A stretch of DNA of 64,000 nucleotides from Methanomassiliicoccales archaeon RumEn M2 (GTDB lineage Archaea; Thermoplasmatota; Thermoplasmata; Methanomassiliicoccales; Methanomethylophilaceae). Under the pieces are notes generated by a model that saw only the letters and a list, made by a program, of their open reading frames with translations, had not been told where the DNA came from and ran no database searches. Position 1 is the first letter of the stretch. Every line of letters starts with the position of its first letter. The translations under genes were made by a program, and so were the position numbers. Where the stretch lies: assembly GCA_001421175.1 (NCBI GenBank), contig LJKL01000010.1:1-64000 (forward strand). Direction: 5' to 3'. Below are positions 23,279-32,383 of the stretch, piece by piece.

Positions 23279-23836
23279 TCATCTGACCAAGGATTTCCGG
23301 ACTTCCTCGTAAAGGCTGTTGCCCTTGGCATCAATGGCAACTACCAAAGGACCCAGACGATCTGCTTCGAACCTCCACATGGCCTCGGCCATGCCCAGAT
23401 CCTGCCATTCCACGCCCGTCACCTTCGAGAGCCCGTTCGCCAGGGTCACTGCCGCACCCCCGGTGGCCGCAAGATACACGCAGCCGACTTCTTCCATGGC
23501 CTCAGAGACCTCCTTGGATATGCCGCCCTTGCCTATGACCGCGCGTATACCGAATCTTCTTATCATCTCGGGTGCGAGCGTGTTCATCCTGGCACTTGTC
23601 GTGGGGCCTGCCGCCACAACCTTCCACCCGCCTTCCTCGCCTTCGATGATGGGGCCGCAATGGTACAGCGTAGATCCCTGAAGCTCCGACGGCGTTCTCT
23701 TGCCTTCCCTGAGATATTGGAGGGCCCGCATGTGCACCGCGTCCCTTCCGGTGACGACCGTGCCGCTTATGTAGACGAGATCGCCGATCTTCAGGGATCT
23801 CACTCTCTCTTCCGATAGCGGGGAGCTGAGGATCAA
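23279..23836 (-). CDS. fumB: Fumarate hydratase (class I), beta subunit
   Basis: C-terminal half of the two-subunit [4Fe-4S] fumarase, interconverting fumarate and malate; L(+)-tartrate dehydratase is the close alternative. GDLVYISGTVVTGRDAVH opens the domain, followed by YHCGPIIEGE, AAGPTTSARMN, AVIGKGGIS and YLAATGGAA, the standard beta-subunit series. The best start is TTG at 23836, overlapping the alpha-subunit stop (TTGA), which gives ILSSPLSEERVRSLKIGD and 185 residues; the in-frame ATG at 23911 lies deep inside the alpha gene. The tight overlap indicates coupled translation. Confidence 0.9.
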   Translation of the reverse strand: MILSSPLSEERVRSLKIGDLVYISGTVVTGRDAVHMRALQYLREGKRTPSELQGSTLYHCGPIIEGEEGGWKVVAAGPTTSARMNTLAPEMIRRFGIRAVIGKGGISKEVSEAMEEVGCVYLAATGGAAVTLANGLSKVTGVEWQDLGMAEAMWRFEADRLGPLVVAIDAKGNSLYEEVRKSLVR

Positions 23837-24705
23837 GGCCTCGCCCCCTGGAAGTACTCGGCGGTCCCGTCCGGATACATCCTGACGGACGCGCGCCTGG
23901 TGGCCCAGCACCCGATCGCCACTGCCACAGGGAGGCTCGCAGTGTGGCAGTGCGCCTTCCTTATCCTTACCGCCAGCACGGTGGTGTCCCCGCCCAGCCC
24001 CATAGGGCCCAGGCCGCTGGCGTTGAGCTTCACGAAGAGCTCCTCCTCCATCTTGGCAAGCCTCTTGTCAGTATTGTCCGAGTCTATCGGGAGCAGAAGC
24101 GCCTCTTTCGCCATCTCGATGCATGTCTCCGCAGTGCCTCCTATCCCCACGCCGACCACCGTCGGTGGACAGGGTCTTCCTCCTGCGTCAAGCACCGCAT
24201 TGACCACGAAGTCCCTGATGCCCTTCTCCCCTTCGGAGGGATTCAGCATAGCCATCCTCGTCATGTTCTCAGACCCGGCCCCTTTGGGCATCACGGTTAT
24301 CTGCAGGAAATCGTCATCCGTCGGATGATATCGTATTATCGGCATTCCTTCGCCGAGATTGTCTCCGTGATTCTCGCGCGTCAGGGGATCAACGGTGTTG
24401 GGCCTCAGGGGTATCTCCGCGGTTGCCCTGCGCAACCCTTCGCCTATCCTTCCCGCAACAGAGGCATCAAAGGCCCCGGATACGTAGAACACGGGGACCC
24501 CGGTGTCCTGGCACATTGGCCTCCCGGTATTCTCGGCCTCCTTCACATTGTCCATTATGGCTCCCAGCTGAGTATAGGCAACGGAATTGCTCTCCCATCC
24601 CGCGGCAGCCTCCAAAGCCCATCCGATATCCAATGGGAGCTTCGTGTTCGCTATCCGCAGTATCCTGACGACTGCGTCCTCCACGCTCTCGGGCATTCTG
24701 ATCAT
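23833..24705 (-). CDS. fumA: Fumarate hydratase (class I), alpha subunit
   Basis: N-terminal half of the split class I fumarase. The three cysteine sites expected to bind the [4Fe-4S] cluster are seen in PMCQDTGVPVFY, GRPCPPTVVGVGIGG and KAHCHTASLPVAV. GGTAETCIEMAKEALL and GLGPMGLGGDTT are further family blocks. 290 residues is usual. In methanogens without a full oxidative TCA cycle this enzyme serves the partial reductive branch from oxaloacetate; that use is inferred. Confidence 0.92.
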   Translation of the reverse strand: MIRMPESVEDAVVRILRIANTKLPLDIGWALEAAAGWESNSVAYTQLGAIMDNVKEAENTGRPMCQDTGVPVFYVSGAFDASVAGRIGEGLRRATAEIPLRPNTVDPLTRENHGDNLGEGMPIIRYHPTDDDFLQITVMPKGAGSENMTRMAMLNPSEGEKGIRDFVVNAVLDAGGRPCPPTVVGVGIGGTAETCIEMAKEALLLPIDSDNTDKRLAKMEEELFVKLNASGLGPMGLGGDTTVLAVRIRKAHCHTASLPVAVAIGCWATRRASVRMYPDGTAEYFQGARP

Positions 24706-24745
24706 GATAACCTAATCTGTTGCCTATATGAAAAACAACACGGTT

Positions 24746-25768
24746 TCAGGGGATGTAGAGGATCTCCCCGTCCAGGTCCACGAACCTGACCGTCTCCCCT
24801 ATCTCCTCGCCTTTAGGGGTTATGATCATTACGGTCTCATAAGTGACCGGATGGAGTATCTCCGCCTCCCCGTCCTTCGAGAAGACCACCGTGGCGGTTC
24901 CCAGGTCTGCCCTCTTCTTGAACACTCTTACCCTTACCATATCGGCTCTGGGCACGAAAATGGATTTGAATCCCTGAAGTGCCAGCAGCTTGCCGCCGCT
25001 CTTGCTGATGTATGTGAGCTTGTACAGCTTCCCGTCGAAGGTCACCGCGTCTCCGACCCTGTGCTCGGGCAGTCGCACGAGGAATGTTACCCTGTGGGTC
25101 TCCGACCCGTCTGCTGCCTGCCCCACCAGGGAGAACGATTCCTTCGTTTCCGCGCCGTAGCGGTCCGCCAGATCCCGGGAGATGTTCTTGCCCAGGGCTA
25201 TGGATGACAGCTTGATATCGACGCCCCCGGTCACCTCTGACACGCTGGTGATGAAGAGCCTCCTGTCGGTCTTGGACTGCCCCTCCACGTCGTTCCTGAC
25301 CCTTCTTACGACCTCGTCCCTGAGGCTGTCCTCCAGGGCCCCGTCGCTTCTTATCTGCAATATCGCCTCGTAATAGTTACCAAGCTGCCTGGAGCATCTC
25401 TTGCACACGGTGTTCTTCAGTCTCACCAGGGTGCTCGCCTCTGCACGGACCTCCGTGCCGCGTATCTCCAGGTCCGCCTCCATCTCCACCTTGTAGGTCT
25501 TCTGGTCCTGCTTGGTGACCCTTGTGCCTACGCTCAGGACCCTGGCCTCCTTTATGGCCGAGAGCCTTCCCAGGGCCGCTTCCTCAACGGCTTCCGAGGG
25601 TTCCATCTCCACCCAGGTCTTGTTAAGTGCGTACTCCTCGCAATTGGTGCATATCTGGAGGTCCACATGGTGAGGGAGCTTGACCAGGGGCTTGTCCTTG
25701 ACGAAGCATTCCACGCAGGCCCCGTCAACGGTCTTGTCGGTCTCCTTGCCGCACTCGACGCAGAACAT
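24746..25768 (-). CDS. nmd3: NMD3-family ribosome biogenesis protein
   Basis: Archaeal homologue of the eukaryotic 60S export adaptor NMD3, thought to act in large-subunit maturation. N-terminal zinc fingers: FCVECGKETDK ... CVECF, LQICTNCEEYALNKTWV, and CKRCSRQLGNYYEAILQIR. The rest is the OB/SH3-like body ending in DGEILYIP. Start placed at ATG 25768 (MFCVECGKE), overlapping the DUF424 stop by one base (TGATG); the longer frame to 25819 reads into DUF424. It belongs to the mcm-DUF424-nmd3 operon. Confidence 0.92.
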   Translation of the reverse strand: MFCVECGKETDKTVDGACVECFVKDKPLVKLPHHVDLQICTNCEEYALNKTWVEMEPSEAVEEAALGRLSAIKEARVLSVGTRVTKQDQKTYKVEMEADLEIRGTEVRAEASTLVRLKNTVCKRCSRQLGNYYEAILQIRSDGALEDSLRDEVVRRVRNDVEGQSKTDRRLFITSVSEVTGGVDIKLSSIALGKNISRDLADRYGAETKESFSLVGQAADGSETHRVTFLVRLPEHRVGDAVTFDGKLYKLTYISKSGGKLLALQGFKSIFVPRADMVRVRVFKKRADLGTATVVFSKDGEAEILHPVTYETVMIITPKGEEIGETVRFVDLDGEILYIP

Positions 25769-26061
25769 CAAAGTTTCACCGCCTGTGCATGCTTTATGCC
25801 GTCTATGATCAGAACGCATTCAGGGTCCACAAGGCCCTGCTCCACGGCCACGGCAACGGCCCTTTCCCCTACCAGATTGATCACGGACACGGACTTCAGC
25901 CTCTCCACCAGCGTCTCCTCGGAGACCAGCTCCCCCATGTAGAATTCCCTGGAGACCTTCAGTCTCATCCTGCCCTCTCTGAACTCCTTGCCTACCAGAT
26001 CCTCGTCGCAGGCGGCCAGGAGCATGTCCTCTTTACCGGCGTGTATTCGTACTGCTATCAT
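25768..26061 (-). CDS. DUF424 family protein
   Basis: A 97-residue archaeal protein (MIAVRIHAGKEDMLLAACDE, then LVGKEFREGRMRLKVSREF and VINLVGERAVAVAVEQGLV). The pattern, including GKEF and VGE-AV-A, matches DUF424, which is conserved next to translation or NMD3 genes in archaea. Role unknown, likely linked to translation by context. It starts 2 bases after the mcm stop codon and is followed by nmd3. Confidence 0.85.
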   Translation of the reverse strand: MIAVRIHAGKEDMLLAACDEDLVGKEFREGRMRLKVSREFYMGELVSEETLVERLKSVSVINLVGERAVAVAVEQGLVDPECVLIIDGIKHAQAVKL

Positions 26062-26062
26062 A

Positions 26063-28624
26063 TCAATCCATCAATGCGTATTTGTCTTCCGAGGGATTGT
26101 AGATCTCGCCGGAGTTCCTGAGCTTCTTCAGCAGCTCTTTCACTGTGTGAGCGGAGATCCCGTCCTTGCTCACCAGGGAGATTATCTCGTTCTCCGAGAT
26201 GCCGTTCTTGCCCGATGCCGTGATTATGTCACGCACCGTTCTCACTCCGCTCCGGTCCTTCTTGGTGAAATCGGATGCCATCCTGTCTATCTCGAACGTC
26301 CCGTCGGTATTGGCCGCGATCTTCCCCAGGTAATAGCGTACCATATCTATCGCTCTCAGGGCATCCTTGGGCTCCACCCTGGGGCTGAGCCTGGCCCTGG
26401 CTGATGCCTCCGAGAGACGGACGTATGCCTCCAGCTGCCTGGCGGTTATCGGGACGGAAGCGTTGTTCCCGCTTCCCATCTTCCTTATCGAGAGGTAATC
26501 CTGTTCTATGAGGTCCTGGGCGCTCTTGGTCATGACCGGGATTATCTTCTTGGAATACGCCACGTACTTGCGGATCATCTCCTCAGAGTAAACGGGTCTT
26601 ATATCATCGGTCTCCGCCAGTATGCTCTTCGACTCCTCGCTCTCCGTTTCGCCGCGCATCCTGACCTGCCCCCTGCGGTGGGCGTTGAGTATGTGGCCTG
26701 TTATGTCCCGGTCCCTCTTCTCCTCCGGTTTGTCCGTCATGACGAATATAAGGTCGAAACGGGACATGAGGGCGGGAGGCAGATCGATCTGACCGGCTAT
26801 CTTCTCATCCTCGTCGAATCTGCCGTACTTCGGGTTCGCGGCGGCGAGGAGAGAGCATCTGCACTGAAGTGTCGCGGTTATACCGGCCTTGGCCACCGAT
26901 ATCCTCTGGGATTCCATCGCCTCGTGAAGGGATGACCTGTCCTGCGCGCTCATCTTATCCAGTTCGTCGATGCAGGCCAAGCCCTTGTCTGCAAGGACCA
27001 GGGCGCCGGCCTCCAGCGTCCATCTGCCGTCGCCGAAATCGTCCTTCACCGCTGCTGCGGTATTGTGTATCATGAATCCGGAGCCGACGAAGGAGTGGGA
27101 CTGGTCCACCGTAAGGTCGTAAACGTAATCGGGAAGATCCTCCGTGAGGACCTCGGCGGAAACGACGGGCGAGAACCGCATGTTATGGTCCACGGTGGCG
27201 ACCATGTCCTTCGTGGATATGGTGCCGGCCTCGAACCAGTCGAATCTGCCGTCCTTCATGGCCTGCAGCTTCGTCTCCGGTGTCAGCACGAGCACGTTCC
27301 CGTTGCCCGCGGTCAGCTTTATCAGCCGGTCCGGGGTCTTGATCTTCCATACGTATGATATGGGGTGATATCTCAAAGAGCCTACTTGGGACATCGAGAA
27401 GACCTTGGCACCGTCGGCCCTCTGCCTGAATATCCCGGGCCTGTATTCCTCGGGATCGTTCATCCTGGCTTCCACGAGGTCCTGTATCCTCTCCTTGGAT
27501 CCTTCCATGAACAGAAGGGTGTCCCCACTCACACAGAGACCGGCGGCGGATGCGGACTTGCCTGATGCGTATATCCCCCTGGGAGCCAGATTGCTCATGT
27601 ATCTCAGCAGCTGGGACTTGGCCACTCCGGGGTCTCCCACCATCAGTATGTGTATGTCCCCCCTCATGACCGTGCCGTCGTCCATCTCCTTGTGGGAGCC
27701 GCCGAACAGCTGGAGCGCAACACCCTCCTTCTCCTTCTCGAGCCCGTAGATGGTGGGGGATATTGACCTGATTATCTCATCCATCAGATTCGGGGTCTGG
27801 GACATCTCCTTTATCCTGATCTCGTCCTCTGCGGTTATCTCTATTTCCTCATACTCGTGCTGATCGAACTCCAGGGACTGCACGTCCATGAATATGTCGA
27901 AGACTGTGGATTTGTCCCTCTCCGTCTTCTGGGACGATCTTATAATGCCGTTCAGCGTGACCCTGTTCCCCGGGGTCACGAAGCCTGCTATATCGTCCTC
28001 AACGAATCCGGCCAGCCTCTCGGGCTGTGCACCTCCCCTTAGGCCTTCCGGATTCTCCTGCACCTCTATCTTCTGGGTGTCGATGTACTCGGAGCGCGCG
28101 TCATCCAATATGAATCTCAGGGCGGATCTGTTGCACGCATCGTTCACGCACATGACCGGTTCCCTCTGAAGCATGCCCCGCTGCTTTATCCTGATCTCGG
28201 AATCGCATTTCACGCACCTGTAGAGGGCCGTGGTCATCCTTGGCTTGGGCAGCGTGGCCTTCCTGACAAGGCCGGTAACGGCCACCATCTTGCCCAAATG
28301 CTTCGCCCTTATCTGGCGAACCTCCACGTGGGCATACTTCGGAAGATTCCTTATCCTGAGGTTTATCTCGTCTGCCGGGTCCCAGGACGGGGGCAGCATC
28401 TTGGCCAGAACCTTCTCTCCCAGGTCCAGGGACGAGTCCGGATTCTCCAGCATGAATATTCCCAGGTCCGGGTTCAGTGAGTTGATATCGGAATAGTCTA
28501 CGAATATGCTCCTCTTCGCAGGATAGTTCGCCTGGACGTCGGACAGCATGAGCCTGTACTCGTCCTTGAACAGGATCTCCTCCCATCCTGCCGTCACATC
28601 GTTATCCTGGAATTTAGCGGCCAT
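26063..28624 (-). CDS. mcm: Replicative DNA helicase MCM containing a mini-intein
   Basis: Hexameric 3'-5' replicative helicase. Extein features: the N-terminal beta-hairpin domain with a zinc-binding CVKCDSEIR ... CVNDAC, Walker A GDPGVAKSQ (330-338), ASGKSASAAGL, Walker B ACIDELDKM, sensor 1 AANPKYGRFDEDE, and the arginine finger in PPALMSRFDLIF. The C terminus is a winged helix. The 853 residues include a 158-residue intein at 364-521, so the mature helicase is about 695 residues, the usual length. It heads the mcm-DUF424-nmd3 group. Confidence 0.97.
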   Translation of the reverse strand: MAAKFQDNDVTAGWEEILFKDEYRLMLSDVQANYPAKRSIFVDYSDINSLNPDLGIFMLENPDSSLDLGEKVLAKMLPPSWDPADEINLRIRNLPKYAHVEVRQIRAKHLGKMVAVTGLVRKATLPKPRMTTALYRCVKCDSEIRIKQRGMLQREPVMCVNDACNRSALRFILDDARSEYIDTQKIEVQENPEGLRGGAQPERLAGFVEDDIAGFVTPGNRVTLNGIIRSSQKTERDKSTVFDIFMDVQSLEFDQHEYEEIEITAEDEIRIKEMSQTPNLMDEIIRSISPTIYGLEKEKEGVALQLFGGSHKEMDDGTVMRGDIHILMVGDPGVAKSQLLRYMSNLAPRGIYASGKSASAAGLCVSGDTLLFMEGSKERIQDLVEARMNDPEEYRPGIFRQRADGAKVFSMSQVGSLRYHPISYVWKIKTPDRLIKLTAGNGNVLVLTPETKLQAMKDGRFDWFEAGTISTKDMVATVDHNMRFSPVVSAEVLTEDLPDYVYDLTVDQSHSFVGSGFMIHNTAAAVKDDFGDGRWTLEAGALVLADKGLACIDELDKMSAQDRSSLHEAMESQRISVAKAGITATLQCRCSLLAAANPKYGRFDEDEKIAGQIDLPPALMSRFDLIFVMTDKPEEKRDRDITGHILNAHRRGQVRMRGETESEESKSILAETDDIRPVYSEEMIRKYVAYSKKIIPVMTKSAQDLIEQDYLSIRKMGSGNNASVPITARQLEAYVRLSEASARARLSPRVEPKDALRAIDMVRYYLGKIAANTDGTFEIDRMASDFTKKDRSGVRTVRDIITASGKNGISENEIISLVSKDGISAHTVKELLKKLRNSGEIYNPSEDKYALMD
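27062..27535 (-). other. Mini-intein in MCM (158 residues, no homing endonuclease)
   Basis: Inserted between AGL and TAAAVKDDFGDGRW of MCM, a conserved position just after the Walker A helix. It begins with Cys (CVSGDTLLF, block A) and ends GFMIHN with a following Thr (block G, +1 Thr). Block F is VYDLTVDQSHSFV. With 158 residues there is no LAGLIDADG endonuclease. In block B, VLVLTPETKL has T where the usual TxxH histidine is expected, so the first splicing step may rely on other residues. Codons 364-521. Confidence 0.93.
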
Positions 28625-28716
28625 ATCTTCTCCTTTGCTGTCCTTGGAACCGGAACATTACACCATAGTGCCCGTTCTTCTAAAGAAGTATCGGTTAGGC
28701 CTGATAAAAATAAGGT

Positions 28717-28734
28717 ACGGGGGTCTCCCCCCCG
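28717..28734 (-). terminator. GC hairpin after the 28.7-kb secreted-protein gene
   Basis: On the minus strand a G run and a C run are separated by GAGA (GGGGGGAGACCCCC), 10 bases after the stop of the secreted-protein gene, and the sequence TTATTTTT follows about 5 bases later. This resembles an intrinsic terminator and isolates mcm from the upstream gene. Confidence 0.45.
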
Positions 28735-28743
28735 CTGAGATGT

Positions 28744-31005
28744 TTACGGGCGCCTCATGAAGAAGACCGTTCCGGCTATCACCGCGACAACCGCGGCTCC
28801 TCCGACACCGATGTACAGCATCGTGTTGTCCGCGGGATCATCTGTTGCAACTTCGTTGCTGGCTGCCGGGTCCACATCGGACTTCACGATCAGGTACTCC
28901 GAAAGATGGTTGACACTGAAGGTGGCCATTCCCTCGGAGGCCCTGCCGTATGACCTGAGAACTATGTCGTCGCCAACGACCTCGTATACGGCGAAAAGCC
29001 CGTTCCCGAAGTCACTGCCGACAGGATAGGACACCTGGGTATCGTCAGGCATGGCTCCGGAGCCTGCGAAGCTCAGGAGCACCATCTTACTGTCTCCGAA
29101 GACCTCCGTGGCCTCGGAAGGCAGTTCGAGCCTCTCCACTTTCAGCTTAAGGTTCTGGGCGTTGTACGAATAAAGATTGAAATACCACTTGCATACAAGG
29201 GCATCATCTTCGTAGAAATCCACATACCTCTTGCCGGACAGTATGTCCGCCGAACCGAAGGCATAGTCGTCATCGTCGATCCTCTGGTAGGTCAGGCTGC
29301 CTGTGGAACCCAGATACACCGGATCGTCGGTCTTGTCATCGACGATCACCGGGGTCAGTATCAGATCGTGGGTTATGATCGTTTTCTCGGTGACCAGTTC
29401 GCTCATCTGGTAGCCGGAGGTGCTCCACCCGACCACCGTCTTGCCTGTCAGGCTGAGCTGCGGGAAGGAGGATTCTGGGATCTTCTTTCCGTTGGTTATG
29501 GTGATCTGGCTCAGCTTCTTCATATCCTTGTCGAGGAATATCACCTTGGAAACCGAGTCGAGCTCGCCCGGCATGCCTTTCCTTATGGAGTTCACCGCCC
29601 CGGATATCGTGCTCTTGCCATCGCTGTCCAGGATGACGGAGCCGCCGATCAGGAGCCCGAAGACCGTGGGTGCCGTCTTGTCGGCTACGGGATATGTCAT
29701 CGTATCGCCTTCGAAGAACACGGTGTACTCCCCGGCCTCCGCGTCATATTCCATATAGGCGTCAATTCCTCCGTTGAATCCCATTTCCACTCTGTCGCTC
29801 TCTACGCCGATCTCAAAGTACTCGGGTGTCTCCAGGGGGTCTGTGCTGTCATGGAAGTTCGCCACAGCCTCTGTCACCGTGTAACCGCTGCCGGTGCTGA
29901 GCTCTGACGGCAGTGCGCCTGTAAGCATCGCAAGCCCGCCGACCCCGTTACCGTAGGTCTCGGCAGAAGCAGTGAGCGAGATGTGCTGGTACACGAGACA
30001 CAAGGGGTCTGAATAGGAGATTATCGTCTTATCGTTGGCATCGGTCTCCACTCCTATCCTGGGCATTACGGAGTCCGCATATGTTTCCGAGAAGACGACC
30101 TCCATGGATGCAGAGACACTTGCCCTTACCCCATAGGTCTGGGTCTCCCCAGGATATGATATCGTGATGCCCGGGTCCCCGTCGATCAGGGCTATGGCCA
30201 GCTTTGCATTGCTGGAAAGGTTGAGATCTATTCCCGCCCTCATATCGAGCAGATATGCACTGACCTCGAAATCGGAGCTGTCGGTCTTGGTCATGTACAT
30301 GTACCCGCCGATCGTGAAGGCCATGGTCAGACTGAGCTTCGCCCAGATGCTCTCATTCTCCAGGAGGGACGGCAGGAAGCCGCCGTTATCCTCGGCTATC
30401 TGATCCTTGGCCGTCTCGGATATGTCCGGGAACAGGTACAGGAAGAGAGCGACCGTTATCTGCTCCAGATCGTCCATGGAATAGGTTCCTTCCAACGGCC
30501 TCTTTCCCAGGGACATGTATAGAGAGATCTCCATCCGGGCGGCCGCATCGATCTTGGCCACATAATCCGCCTCTTTCTTCTGTATCAGCTCCATCATCCC
30601 GTAGATGGACGCAGAACCGGAGATGTCTATACCCAGTTTCTCATCCATGAATTCGAGAACCGCGAATGTGTTGTACTGAGCAAGCAGGATCCTCTCGCTT
30701 TCGGATGTCATGCCGTCTTCGTCAGTATCAGGTGCCGTCTGCACCAGAAGAGGGTCGCCCAGTGTCAGGAACTTCTCGATCCTTTCGTCGTCTATCTCGT
30801 AATCCTCTCCCCCATCCAGAGCGAAGATCCGGACCATGTCCTCATAGGACATGCTACCGCCTATGCCTACCGCATCGCCGACTTCAAGCATGCTGTCTGT
30901 GGTTGGAATCTCAGCATCGTCCGGTACGGGCGAGAAAACAATCCCAAGAACAGAGGCAAGCATCACAGCCGCAACCGCGAACGACAATACTTTCCCTTTG
31001 TTCAT
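28744..31005 (-). CDS. Large secreted, membrane-anchored protein
   Basis: A 753-residue surface protein. Signal peptide at 1-28 (KVLSFAVAAVMLASVLGIV), then a long ectodomain poor in cysteine, with an InlB-like repeat near residues 500-570 (VIFLDKDMKKLSQITITNG ... FPQLSLTGKTVVGWSTS). It ends with a beta-rich segment before a transmembrane helix (MLYIGVGGAAVVAVIAGTV) and FFMRRP. The middle part, with many Ser/Asp/Thr residues, matches no family I recognise. It shares its overall design with the protein at 22.1 kb. A TATA-like ATTTTAATACG lies 60-70 bases upstream of the start (31060-31070 on the minus strand). Confidence 0.78.
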   Translation of the reverse strand: MNKGKVLSFAVAAVMLASVLGIVFSPVPDDAEIPTTDSMLEVGDAVGIGGSMSYEDMVRIFALDGGEDYEIDDERIEKFLTLGDPLLVQTAPDTDEDGMTSESERILLAQYNTFAVLEFMDEKLGIDISGSASIYGMMELIQKKEADYVAKIDAAARMEISLYMSLGKRPLEGTYSMDDLEQITVALFLYLFPDISETAKDQIAEDNGGFLPSLLENESIWAKLSLTMAFTIGGYMYMTKTDSSDFEVSAYLLDMRAGIDLNLSSNAKLAIALIDGDPGITISYPGETQTYGVRASVSASMEVVFSETYADSVMPRIGVETDANDKTIISYSDPLCLVYQHISLTASAETYGNGVGGLAMLTGALPSELSTGSGYTVTEAVANFHDSTDPLETPEYFEIGVESDRVEMGFNGGIDAYMEYDAEAGEYTVFFEGDTMTYPVADKTAPTVFGLLIGGSVILDSDGKSTISGAVNSIRKGMPGELDSVSKVIFLDKDMKKLSQITITNGKKIPESSFPQLSLTGKTVVGWSTSGYQMSELVTEKTIITHDLILTPVIVDDKTDDPVYLGSTGSLTYQRIDDDDYAFGSADILSGKRYVDFYEDDALVCKWYFNLYSYNAQNLKLKVERLELPSEATEVFGDSKMVLLSFAGSGAMPDDTQVSYPVGSDFGNGLFAVYEVVGDDIVLRSYGRASEGMATFSVNHLSEYLIVKSDVDPAASNEVATDDPADNTMLYIGVGGAAVVAVIAGTVFFMRRP

Positions 31006-31162
31006 TTTGAATCACCTTATGGCGCGTGTCAAACACTGCCACGGTGATTTCCTACTTATGCGTATTAAAATCTTACATACGTGGTCACGGAAATGCGGAT
31101 AGATATGCCGGTCTGGGTATTTGACATCCGGAATGCTGCGGCCAGCATACTCCGGTCGCCTT

Positions 31163-31405
31163 TCAGCCGTCGTTCCGGACGGGAGCGGACCTGCATTCCT
31201 CGTCCACCCACCAGACCCATCCGCCCATCTCGACGGAGACCTCCCCCTTCAGGTATCCGAGGGATCTCATTTTCATAAGTGATTTGACCAGATCGTCGGG
31301 GCATTTGTAATCGAAGAGCTCGTAGAGTCTTATCTCAACTTCCCTTGTGGGTATCTTGTCCTCGCCGAAGATGAGCCAAACATATTCGACGAAAGCGGGC
31401 TGCAT
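31163..31405 (-). CDS. Small winged-helix-like hypothetical protein
   Basis: 80 residues from ATG 31405: MQPAFVEYVWLIFGEDK, then a helix-turn-helix-like section (PTREVEIRLYELFDYK, DDLVKSLMKMRSLGYLKGE) and a beta wing (VSVEMGGWVWWVDEE). The layout fits a small winged-helix protein, an inference only. The bases 31006-31162 between it and the preceding secreted gene hold only the promoter of that gene. Confidence 0.55.
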   Translation of the reverse strand: MQPAFVEYVWLIFGEDKIPTREVEIRLYELFDYKCPDDLVKSLMKMRSLGYLKGEVSVEMGGWVWWVDEECRSAPVRNDG

Positions 31406-31499
31406 GATCGTTCTGTAGAATCGCCGTCCCTAAAGATATATCGACGGTTATGACGGGTTCTGTGCACATTTTTTAAATACCCAACATGATAACATCGTC

Positions 31500-31895
31500 A
31501 TGGCTCAAGAAGATTACAATCGGCCTATTCTGCTAACTATAATAGCGATACTTTCAATATTGTTTGGAATACTGATGATTCTGGGGGGCATTCTCATGCT
31601 TGTCGGCGGTGCTCTGATCTCTACCGAGGTGCTCGAGGCAGGGCTCTTCGTCGGTGCGGGTTCCGCTGTCGTCCTGATCATGGGCATACTGTTCACCGTT
31701 GTCGGCTTCGGGCTGATGTCGGGCAAGAGCTGGGCCTGGTGGCTCTCGATCATAGTCATGGTATTGAGCCTCATATTGAGTCTGCTGTCACTCAGCATAT
31801 TATCAATAATCGTGGCCGTCCTGATCCTGATCTACCTGACGAGGCCCAACACGAAGGTTGGTTCGGCATCGGATCATAGAATAGAATCCAGATAA
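31500..31895 (+). CDS. Small integral membrane protein (four hydrophobic segments)
   Basis: 131 residues with hydrophobic helices at about 10-40 (LLTIIAILSILFGILMILGG), 50-75 (LFVGAGSAVVLIMGILFTVV), and 80-115 (WWLSIIVMVLSLILSLLSL, SILSIIVAVLILIYL). It opens MAQEDYNRPI and ends in a short polar tail. The TTTTTAAATAC TATA element near 31470-31480 is about 28 bases before the ATG, so the transcript is probably almost leaderless. No function recognised. Its 3' end overlaps tsr3 by 22 bases, tail to tail. Confidence 0.65.
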   Translation: MAQEDYNRPILLTIIAILSILFGILMILGGILMLVGGALISTEVLEAGLFVGAGSAVVLIMGILFTVVGFGLMSGKSWAWWLSIIVMVLSLILSLLSLSILSIIVAVLILIYLTRPNTKVGSASDHRIESR

Positions 31896-32383
31896 TCGCT
31901 CTGGACTCGGACCACTCCCTGGCTGTCCGCAGCCTTGGAGTAGTCCGAGAGAAGATTGCCGTTAAGCCGCATGAACTCGGGAGCCCAATTGAAGCGTCCC
32001 ATGAACGAGGACGCCTGCTCTTCCTCACCAAGGATCACGAGAGCGGCGAGAACGGCCTCTGCGCTGTTGAGCTCCATGGGCCTTCCCCAATTGATAGGAT
32101 TCGATGCCAGAAGATACGGCAGCCCTCTTTCCTCCGCACCTCTGACGCGGGGGAATCCTTCTATGTTCGTCCAGGTGAGGTCCATGACCACCAGGCCCTT
32201 CCTTGCGCTGTAGGCGTCGGCGGGGGAAAGGGCCTTCTCGGCAAAGGGAGAGAGCACCACCGCCCCCTTGGGTATGGAGGAGATGGTCTTCGCCTCTTTG
32301 GCCAGACCGAACTTCAACATCTTCTTGGCGGTGCACTTCTTGGGGTCGCACTGCCCTTTGTCGTAGACATATACAGGTATCAT
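31874..32383 (-). CDS. tsr3: Tsr3-type rRNA aminocarboxypropyltransferase
   Basis: Transfers the 3-amino-3-carboxypropyl group of SAM to a small-subunit rRNA uridine near the decoding site. Motifs: YVYDKGQCDPKKCTAKKM (the RLI-like metal/RNA-binding start shared by Tsr3), PKGAVVLSPFAEKALSPAD, VMDLTWTNIEG, LPYLLASNPINWGRP and LNSAEAVLAALVILG, all typical. 169 residues, normal for archaea. Its ATG overlaps the upstream gene's stop (ATGA, 32380-32383), so translation is coupled to the phosphatase-like protein. Confidence 0.93.
   Translation of the reverse strand: MIPVYVYDKGQCDPKKCTAKKMLKFGLAKEAKTISSIPKGAVVLSPFAEKALSPADAYSARKGLVVMDLTWTNIEGFPRVRGAEERGLPYLLASNPINWGRPMELNSAEAVLAALVILGEEEQASSFMGRFNWAPEFMRLNGNLLSDYSKAADSQGVVRVQSDYLDSIL

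Noticed and set aside
31065..31304. Minus-strand open frame of 79 codons beside the small winged-helix gene
   Set aside because: It overlaps the better frame at 31163-31405 and has Arg/Gly-rich shadow composition.
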